Shown here: positions 7,571-11,839 of the stretch, piece by piece
Numbering within the stretch: position 1 is the first letter of the stretch
How the letters are laid out: the number at the start of each line of letters is the position of its first letter
Assembly (NCBI GenBank): GCA_047972145.1
Contig: JBKEAI010000135.1
Span: 1-11,839 of the forward strand
Direction: 5' to 3'
Length of the DNA: 11,839 nt
DNA from: JAMLGJ01 sp047972145
GTDB taxonomy: Bacteria; Actinomycetota; Acidimicrobiia; Acidimicrobiales; Microtrichaceae
Translations under genes and position numbers: made by a program
Notes under the pieces: model-generated
What the model was told of the DNA's origin: nothing
The model's database searches: none
The model's input: the letters and a program-made list of their open reading frames with translations, nothing else

Positions 7571-7614
7571 TGGCCCTCCTTGGACCCGCGTCGGGTCCTT
7601 CATGCGGCGGGCCA
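7571..7614 (-). promoter_or_regulatory. pnp leader hairpin and strong Shine-Dalgarno
   Basis: On the minus strand GGACCCG (7592-7598) and CGGGTCC (7582-7588) form a perfect 7-bp stem with a 3-base loop. It ends one base before AGGAGG (7575-7580), which lies six bases from the pnp ATG. TGGCCC (7609-7614) could also pair with GGGCCA (7571-7576), enclosing the hairpin and covering part of the Shine-Dalgarno. In E. coli PNPase controls its own mRNA through a leader hairpin; that this structure does the same is inference. Confidence 0.5.
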
Positions 7615-7766
7615 GTTGCCAGTGGTCGACCCCCGGAAGGTTGCGCTCACGTACTCGCACAGAGATCCACACGGAACTTGATCCGATGTGAACAGGGCGG
7701 CCACGCAGCGGGACCGGACGTCGGCAACCGGAAACTGACCGGCTAGCCGCGGTTTGCGTTCCCTAC

Positions 7767-7772
7767 ACCCTA
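7767..7772 (-). promoter_or_regulatory. Putative -10 box of a pnp promoter
   Basis: The minus strand reads TAGGGT, the same hexamer as in the serB promoter. A -35 match at 16-18 bases is poor; TTCGCA is found only at a 20-base spacing. If used, the pnp leader would be about 190 bases and include the hairpin next to the Shine-Dalgarno. Confidence 0.3.
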
Positions 7773-7866
7773 GTGGACACCCGGGTCCGAATTGCGAACG
7801 CCCCGACGCGAGATATCGGGATGATGGCCCTCAGAGCCGTTCACGGGGCAGCTGAAGCGGGCTCGC

Positions 7867-8148
7867 TCAGCGCCTGAGACCCAACTCGGCGATCAGGGAG
7901 CGGTACTCCTCGATGTCGTTGTCGCGCAGGTAGTCGAGGAAACGGCGACGCTTGCCCACCAGCATCAGCAGGCCACGCCGGCTGTGGTGGTCCTTGCGGT
8001 GCTTCTTGAGGTGCTCGGTCAGGTGGTCGATGCGGTCCGTGAGAAGGGCGATCTGCACCCTGGTGGACCCGGTATCGGTGCTCGACGCACCGAACTTGGT
8101 GATCGTGGCCTGCTTGTCGGGCAGGTGTGTGGGTTTGCGGTTCGTCAT
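7867..8148 (-). CDS. rpsO: 30S ribosomal protein S15
   Basis: S15 binds the central domain of 16S rRNA early in 30S assembly and contacts 23S rRNA in a subunit bridge. The 93-residue protein is close to the usual 89. It shows the S15 pattern: DTGS (25-28, minor-groove contact), the helix running to the HLKKHRKDHHSRRGL segment (residues 46-60), and the C-terminal GKRRRFLDYLR (65-75) followed by YRSLI. A four-residue N-terminal excess explains the extra length. GGAG lies nine bases before the ATG. The gene sits upstream of pnp as in many bacteria and has a structured leader that could mediate autoregulation. Confidence 0.97.
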   Translation of the reverse strand: MTNRKPTHLPDKQATITKFGASSTDTGSTRVQIALLTDRIDHLTEHLKKHRKDHHSRRGLLMLVGKRRRFLDYLRDNDIEEYRSLIAELGLRR

Positions 8149-8263
8149 CTGGGGCTTCTCCGGGGTGTCTGACCCTGCCGCCGCCCGCGAGGTGTCGTCG
8201 GGTAGCAGCTACCGGCGTTTGCCGGAGCGCAGATCGTACAGCAGCACCCCTTCGGGGTACCAA
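8149..8263 (-). promoter_or_regulatory. rpsO leader: candidate S15 autoregulatory RNA with promoter
   Basis: On the minus strand TTGGTA (8258-8263) and TACGAT (8233-8238) form a possible promoter with a long 19-base spacer. Downstream, GCCGG (8221-8225) pairs with CCGGC (8212-8216) around a 4-base loop. GGTAGC/GCTACC (8201-8213) is a competing palindrome sharing the CC. CTCCGG (8222-8227) is perfectly complementary to CCGGAG (8158-8163), which contains the Shine-Dalgarno GGAG. GGGT/ACCC (8163-8175 region) adds a small hairpin. The first stem and the Shine-Dalgarno pairing are mutually exclusive, the arrangement expected of a ribosomal-protein leader switch. S15 leaders with varied architectures are known in several bacterial phyla. 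Confidence 0.5.
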
Positions 8264-8273
8264 GTGAGACGAC

Positions 8274-8287
8274 GGGTCGAGCGACCC
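8274..8287 (-). terminator. Small hairpin after the hydrolase gene
   Basis: GGGTCG and CGACCC are complementary with two bases between them, realistically a 5-bp stem with a 4-base loop. It lies about 24 bases past the hydrolase stop. A second small stem, ACCCC/GGGGT with a 3-base loop (8246-8258), follows. There is no T-run, so termination here is only a possibility. Confidence 0.25.
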
Positions 8288-8310
8288 TTCGAGGTGTCCC
8301 CCAGCAGGGC

Positions 8311-9411
8311 TCAGGTGAGCTTCTCGAGACGTGGTTCCTCGACGGTCCACCGGTAGCGCGGCTTGCGGTGCCGGCCCACCACCTTGCGGGTCGGATCCGC
8401 CGCTGCGAGCGAAAAGACGCGCGCGCCCCGCTTGTAGCACACACGTTCCACATCGGTGAGCGTCGGCGACCGGCGCTTGACCCCCGCAGCCTTGAGCCCG
8501 TCACGGATGCCGTCGCCGAGCGGCCCCGCGAGCAGCTGCGACATGATCGCGGGCAACGACTCGGGGTCTCTCAGCAACCACGAATGACCTCCGCGCTCCA
8601 CGGTCACCAGCGTCCCCTCCGTGCGCTTCACCGTGTCCACCGCGGTGCGGTAGGGAACCGCGAGGTCATAGGAGCCGTGGATCGCCACCACCGGCACGTC
8701 GTGGCGGTGCAACTCGTCGAGCGCGTAGCGGCTCGAACGGGTGCGCAGGATCGACATGACCGGGCCGAGCAGGCGCCACGGTTGGGTGACGTGTCCCACA
8801 AGGGTCGGGGTGACGAGGCGCATCAACTTGATCGCTTGGCGGGGATCGGAGAACGCCGGGGCGATGCTGAGCGAATCGACCATCAACAACATGCCGATGG
8901 CGGCGAGCAGCGGGGGGTTGACCCTGAACAGGTAGACCATGCGGTCCCAGGTGTCGCCGACGATCGCATCGATGAAGATAACCCCCAGGGTGCGTTCGGG
9001 CCACCGGGCCGCCAACCGGGCGATCAGCTGGCCGCCCATCGAATGACCTGCGAGCACGAAACGCTCGATGCCGAGTTCGTCGATCGCCCTGCCGAGCAGA
9101 TCGGCGTAGTCGTTGATGTTGTGCCCCGACAACGGCAGGCCCTGGGTGGCACCGTGGCCGGCGGTGTCGATCGCGATGACCCTGAACCCCATACCCACCA
9201 GGCGCGACAGCGACTGGGCGTAGAGGAAGCCCTCCGCTGAGAAGCCGTGGACCACCACCAGGGGCAGCCCCTCACCGGCGACTGTCACACCGACGGTGTG
9301 GCCGTCGGAGAGGGTGATCTGATGACGGGTGAGGGCGGGAACCTCAACCGCGCCGTCCGCGAGAGGTTGGTCCAGGACCGGCCCCTCGATCGGCTCCAAC
9401 ACCTGCGACAT
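8311..9411 (-). CDS. Alpha/beta hydrolase
   Basis: This 366-residue protein has a classic alpha/beta hydrolase fold. The oxyanion motif HG is at 55-56, the nucleophile elbow is GHSMG at 122-126 with S124, the predicted acid is D249, and the base is H276 in GGHSW. There is no signal peptide. A helical lid region probably covers residues ~155-225. The core ends near residue 295; the last ~65 residues form a basic tail (RRSP..., KRGAR, GRHRKPRYRW) not typical of the fold. The substrate is unknown; esterase, lipase or C-C hydrolase are all possible. AAAGGG lies five bases before the ATG. It stands between ribF and rpsO, which are usually closer together, so it looks like an insertion into the cluster. 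After the TGA the same frame stays open for 43 codons up to a TAG. Confidence 0.9.
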   Translation of the reverse strand: MSQVLEPIEGPVLDQPLADGAVEVPALTRHQITLSDGHTVGVTVAGEGLPLVVVHGFSAEGFLYAQSLSRLVGMGFRVIAIDTAGHGATQGLPLSGHNINDYADLLGRAIDELGIERFVLAGHSMGGQLIARLAARWPERTLGVIFIDAIVGDTWDRMVYLFRVNPPLLAAIGMLLMVDSLSIAPAFSDPRQAIKLMRLVTPTLVGHVTQPWRLLGPVMSILRTRSSRYALDELHRHDVPVVAIHGSYDLAVPYRTAVDTVKRTEGTLVTVERGGHSWLLRDPESLPAIMSQLLAGPLGDGIRDGLKAAGVKRRSPTLTDVERVCYKRGARVFSLAAADPTRKVVGRHRKPRYRWTVEEPRLEKLT

Positions 9412-9542
9412 CGATGCCCTTTCGTGCTACGGCCCGCGACGGTGAGCTCGGCGTCTGACTCGCCCACCTCAACCGCCTGCTCAAAGGTACCGGCTCGTAG
9501 CGCTTCGCGGTGACATTCACGAACTGCGTTCACCCGCGACCG

Positions 9543-9575
9543 GCTCAGAACAGCCCGGCGGCCTGTTCGCAGTCG
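9543..9575 (-). repeat. Displaced partial copy of the ribF 3' end
   Basis: This 33-base segment matches 9613-9645 with one mismatch (27 identical bases in a row, 9549-9575). Read on the minus strand in the matching frame it spells DCEQAAGLF and a TGA, against DCEQAAGLL and TGA at the end of ribF. Upstream it shares GCGGCC with ribF but has six extra bases. Both copies can form a hairpin (AACAG/CTGTT). It lies in the 203-base ribF-hydrolase gap, which otherwise shows no clear gene or promoter. Confidence 0.8.
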
Positions 9576-9612
9576 CCGCTGGCCGCAGGGCAAGCTCAAC
9601 CCAACGGCGCGC

Positions 9613-9645
9613 GCTCACAACAGCCCGGCGGCCTGTTCGCAGTCG
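9613..9645 (-). repeat. Repeat copy overlapping the ribF stop
   Basis: This is the partner of the copy 70 bases away and encodes the last nine residues and stop codon of RibF. It is most likely the parent copy because it lies in the gene. Confidence 0.8.
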
Positions 9646-10637
9646 GCCGCGAGTTGCGCACGCAGGGATTCGACGTCGTCGAAGGCGATGTCTCCCCGTA
9701 GTCGGTGCTCGAAGGTGACCGCCACCTCCGCTCCGTAGAGGTCGCCGGTGAAATCGAGCACGTGTACCTCCAGGAGCGTGGCGGCCTGATCGTCGTAGAA
9801 GGTGGGCCGGTGACCCACGTAGATAGCGCTGGGGAGGTCAGGGCCGCGACGGCGAGCGGGACGGCCGGAGGGGAGGCTGGAAGGGAGGTCGGCTGTGTCG
9901 GCGGGACCTCCGTCGAGCAGCCGCAGATGACCGGCGTAGATCCCGTCAGCCGGCATCAACATGTCGTCGCTGATCGCCACGTTGGCGGTGGGAAAACCCA
10001 GCTCGCGGCCCCGCCGGTCGCCCTCGGTGACCGGACCGCGCATCTCGTGGTGCCGACCGAGCATCCGGTTCGCGTCGTCGAGGCGTCCTTCGATGAGCGC
10101 GCGACGGATCGCCGTCGAGCTCACCTGGGCATCGTCGCGGGCGGGTTCGCCGTCGGGACCCACCAGGCGCATCCCCGACACCTCGAAACCCAGGTCCGCA
10201 CCCATCTCAGCGAGCAGCGCCACGTTGCCGGCCCGACGGTGACCGAAGTGGAAGTCCTCACCCACCACTATTCCCTTGGCGTTCAGACAGTCGACCAGCA
10301 CCGTGCGCACGAAGTCCTCCGGCGGTTCGGCCGCCCGGACCTCGTCGAAGTGGATCACCACCACTATGTCGACGCCTGTGGACTCGAGCAGCTCCAGCTT
10401 CTGGTCGAGGCCGGTCAACAGCCTCGGGGCGGACTCGGGGCGGATCACCTGGGCGGGATGCCGATCGAAGGTGACCACCGCGCTCAGATGGTCACCGGCA
10501 CGCGCCCTGGCACAGACATCGGCAATCACCCTGCGGTGCCCGAGGTGGAGCCCGTCGTAGGCCCCGATGGTCACGATGGTCCCCTGCTCGGGTCGGGGAC
10601 ATGCTCCCGGATCGCGCACGATCTGCACGTCGCGCAC
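9615..10637 (-). CDS. ribF: Bifunctional riboflavin kinase / FAD synthetase
   Basis: RibF phosphorylates riboflavin to FMN and adenylates FMN to FAD in the cytoplasm. The N-terminal FMN adenylyltransferase domain (about 1-185) has the nucleotidyltransferase signature GAYDGLHLGH (25-34) and the SSTAIR motif (173-178). The C-terminal kinase domain (about 195-335) has GRELGFPTAN (210-219), DGIYAG (231-236) and the predicted catalytic E290 in EVHVLDF. Between two kinase strands, residues ~243-269 form a Pro/Ser/Arg/Gly-rich stretch longer than usual. The length of 340 is slightly above the typical 305-330. The start is GTG, one base after the truB stop; in-frame GTG codons at 4 and 7 are alternatives. 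No strong Shine-Dalgarno is seen, so coupling to truB is likely. The 3' end is partly duplicated downstream. Confidence 0.95.
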   Translation of the reverse strand: MRDVQIVRDPGACPRPEQGTIVTIGAYDGLHLGHRRVIADVCARARAGDHLSAVVTFDRHPAQVIRPESAPRLLTGLDQKLELLESTGVDIVVVIHFDEVRAAEPPEDFVRTVLVDCLNAKGIVVGEDFHFGHRRAGNVALLAEMGADLGFEVSGMRLVGPDGEPARDDAQVSSTAIRRALIEGRLDDANRMLGRHHEMRGPVTEGDRRGRELGFPTANVAISDDMLMPADGIYAGHLRLLDGGPADTADLPSSLPSGRPARRRGPDLPSAIYVGHRPTFYDDQAATLLEVHVLDFTGDLYGAEVAVTFEHRLRGDIAFDDVESLRAQLAADCEQAAGLL

Positions 10638-10638
10638 C

Positions 10639-11556
10639 CTAACCCTGCAACCCGCGGGAGGAGTCCTCCGGAGCGGATGCCAGCACGTTCAGGGGCTTCA
10701 CGGTGTCACCGCGGTGTGAGCGGTAGACCGCCACGAGACCCCCCGCTGGATCGAGCACAGCCCACGGACCCTCGGATCCCATGGTGATCCCCAGTTCGGA
10801 ACGCTCCAACACCGCACCGTTGTGCACTCGCCCGAGGACCGCACCATCGACCTGCACGTCGTCCATGACCCGTGAGATCTCCGACGGGGGGATCAACCGG
10901 GCATGTTCGAGGTCCTCCGCCTCCCCGATGCCGAAGGGACCCACCGCGCTCCGGCGCAGCGCGCTGAGGTGCGCTCCCCCGCCGAGGGCGTGACCGAGAT
11001 CCGCTGCGAGCACCCGGACATAGGTGCCACTCGAGCACTCCACGGTGGCGGTGAACTCGAGCGGGTCGGAGCCCGCCCGGGTGTCGAAGCGGTGCACCAC
11101 CACAGGCCTGGCCTCGCGCTCGACCACCTTGCCCTCACGAGCGAGCTGGTGGAGGCGTCGGCCATCCACCTTCACCGCGGAGACCATCGGCGGCACCTGC
11201 ATGATCGGGCCGGTCAGGGCGTCTGCCGCCCTCTGGACGGCCTCGGGGCTCGGGGGCTCCATGTCGTGGGTCGCCGTCACATCGCCGTCCGCGTCGAGCG
11301 AATCCGTCTCCACGCCCAGCCGGATGGTCGCCTCGTAGGTCTTGTCCACCCCGGTGAGGTGGGTGAGCAGCTTGGTCGCCCGCCCCACACCGAGCACCAG
11401 CACGCCTGTCGCCATCGGATCGAGGGTGCCGCTGTGGCCGACCTTGCGCGTACCGAATATCCCGCGACACTTCGCGACCACGTCGTGGCTGGTCCAACCG
11501 GAGGGCTTGTCGATCACCGCGAGGCCCTCGGGTGGGTTGTCGGCCACCGCGTTCAC
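10639..11556 (-). CDS. truB: tRNA pseudouridine-55 synthase
   Basis: TruB converts U55 in the T loop of nearly all tRNAs to pseudouridine and acts as a tRNA chaperone. The 305-residue protein has the catalytic block GHSGTLDPMATG (40-51) with nucleophile D46, the KTYEA element (72-76) with the conserved Tyr74, KVDGRRLHQLAR (129-140) and SSGTYVR (175-181). A small C-terminal domain follows, as in actinobacterial TruB. Length is normal. The GTG start overlaps the rbfA stop as GTGA; no Shine-Dalgarno is visible, so reinitiation from rbfA is likely. An rbfA-truB-ribF order is widespread in bacteria. Confidence 0.97.
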   Translation of the reverse strand: MNAVADNPPEGLAVIDKPSGWTSHDVVAKCRGIFGTRKVGHSGTLDPMATGVLVLGVGRATKLLTHLTGVDKTYEATIRLGVETDSLDADGDVTATHDMEPPSPEAVQRAADALTGPIMQVPPMVSAVKVDGRRLHQLAREGKVVEREARPVVVHRFDTRAGSDPLEFTATVECSSGTYVRVLAADLGHALGGGAHLSALRRSAVGPFGIGEAEDLEHARLIPPSEISRVMDDVQVDGAVLGRVHNGAVLERSELGITMGSEGPWAVLDPAGGLVAVYRSHRGDTVKPLNVLASAPEDSSRGLQG

Positions 11557-11839
11557 TGCGGGTTCGGCGGGTTCGCAACGCCAGGCCCGGAATCGGCGAC
11601 GGGGTCATCGCTCGGAATGCCACTCGGATCATCGGTGGTTTCATCGGGGCTGTCATCGGTCGAGCGTTCGGGCAGTCCGGCGAGCAGCTCGTCGATGCGC
11701 ATCGCCTCGTTGAGAGCGGCATCGGGTGCGAAGCGGATCTGCGGCGTGCGCCGCGCCCGGACCTGACGGTTCACCACCTGTTGCACCGGCCAGCGGACAT
11801 CTTCGAGCGCGGCTTCGACCTCGTCGAGGCGGTCGTCGG
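11553..11839 (-). CDS. rbfA: Ribosome-binding factor A (5' end outside window)
   Basis: RbfA binds the immature 30S subunit and helps 16S rRNA 5'-end processing and cold adaptation. Only the last 94 residues are inside the window; the reading frame runs open to the right edge, so the start is not seen. The stretch with RARRTPQIRF followed by D and then RIDELL is the typical RbfA C-terminal strand and helix. An acidic, Ser/Thr/Asp/Pro-rich tail of roughly 37 residues follows, which is likely disordered. The TGA overlaps the truB GTG. An internal GTG at 11784-11786 is not the start, because conserved residues continue upstream of it. Identification rests on this C-terminal pattern plus the neighbouring truB. 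Confidence 0.85.
   Translation of the reverse strand, partial: DDRLDEVEAALEDVRWPVQQVVNRQVRARRTPQIRFAPDAALNEAMRIDELLAGLPERSTDDSPDETTDDPSGIPSDDPVADSGPGVANPPNPQ

Larger units (their letters stand above)
7569..7866 (-). other. rpsO-pnp intergenic region
   Basis: This 298-base gap holds no convincing gene; a 79-codon frame at its pnp end continues as a shadow into pnp. Apart from the pnp leader it contains two weak hairpins: CTCAG/CTGAG over the rpsO stop (7866-7878) and CCCGA/TCGGG (7802-7820), the latter possibly attenuating. A TAGGGT box lies in the middle. The length suggests pnp has its own promoter in addition to readthrough from rpsO. Confidence 0.4.

Noticed and set aside
9440..9500. Promoter for the hydrolase
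   Set aside because: TACCTT and TTGAG-like hexamers occur, but none pair at acceptable spacing.
9285..9599. 104-codon minus-strand frame across the ribF-hydrolase gap
   Set aside because: It runs out of frame through the hydrolase N-terminus; Arg/Ser-rich, with no start signal and no family resemblance.
9543..9645. CRISPR-like repeat pair
   Set aside because: Only two copies, one inside the ribF coding end, with no array and no cas gene.
9705..10787. 360-codon plus-strand open frame opposite ribF
   Set aside because: It is antisense to ribF, which has all expected motifs.

Overview
The window is GC-rich (clearly above 60% by eye) and carries mostly housekeeping genes. It looks like a chromosomal segment of an actinobacterium. 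The supports are a SerB with two ACT domains in front of the phosphatase (as in mycobacterial SerB2), the rbfA-truB-ribF-rpsO-pnp-M16 peptidase order, frequent GTG starts, 4-base stop/start overlaps, TANNNT-type -10 boxes and at least one good leaderless promoter. A class such as Acidimicrobiia is plausible, but that is inference only.

Layout from left to right. A tRNA-Val(CAC) gene lies on the minus strand at the left edge. Next, also on the minus strand, is a membrane-anchored J-domain protein with a small Cys-containing domain predicted outside the cell. A divergent gap of about 250 bases separates it from two plus-strand genes: an MFS_3-type exporter and serB (phosphoserine phosphatase). 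An inverted repeat and a leaderless promoter between these two suggest that serB has its own transcript. serB converges on a long minus-strand cluster that fills the rest of the window. Read in its own direction the cluster is rbfA (5' end outside the window), truB, ribF, an alpha/beta hydrolase, rpsO, pnp and an M16 zinc peptidase.

The cluster serves ribosome maturation and RNA turnover. RbfA matures the 30S subunit, TruB makes tRNA pseudouridine 55, RibF makes FMN and FAD, S15 is a primary-binding 30S protein, and PNPase degrades RNA. rbfA/truB overlap as GTGA, pnp/M16 overlap as ATGA, and truB/ribF are one base apart, so these pairs are probably translationally coupled. The hydrolase between ribF and rpsO is the unexpected member.

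I see no mobile element, CRISPR array, phage gene or defence system. The best material for a second look is at RNA level and in protein tails. The rpsO leader can pair its Shine-Dalgarno with an upstream segment that is also part of a hairpin. A perfect hairpin abuts the pnp Shine-Dalgarno inside a possible outer helix. The last ~39 bases of ribF have a partial copy just downstream of its stop. PNPase carries an RGG/Gly-rich tail of about 100 residues. No gap without a gene exceeds 300 bases; the largest is rpsO-pnp at 298.
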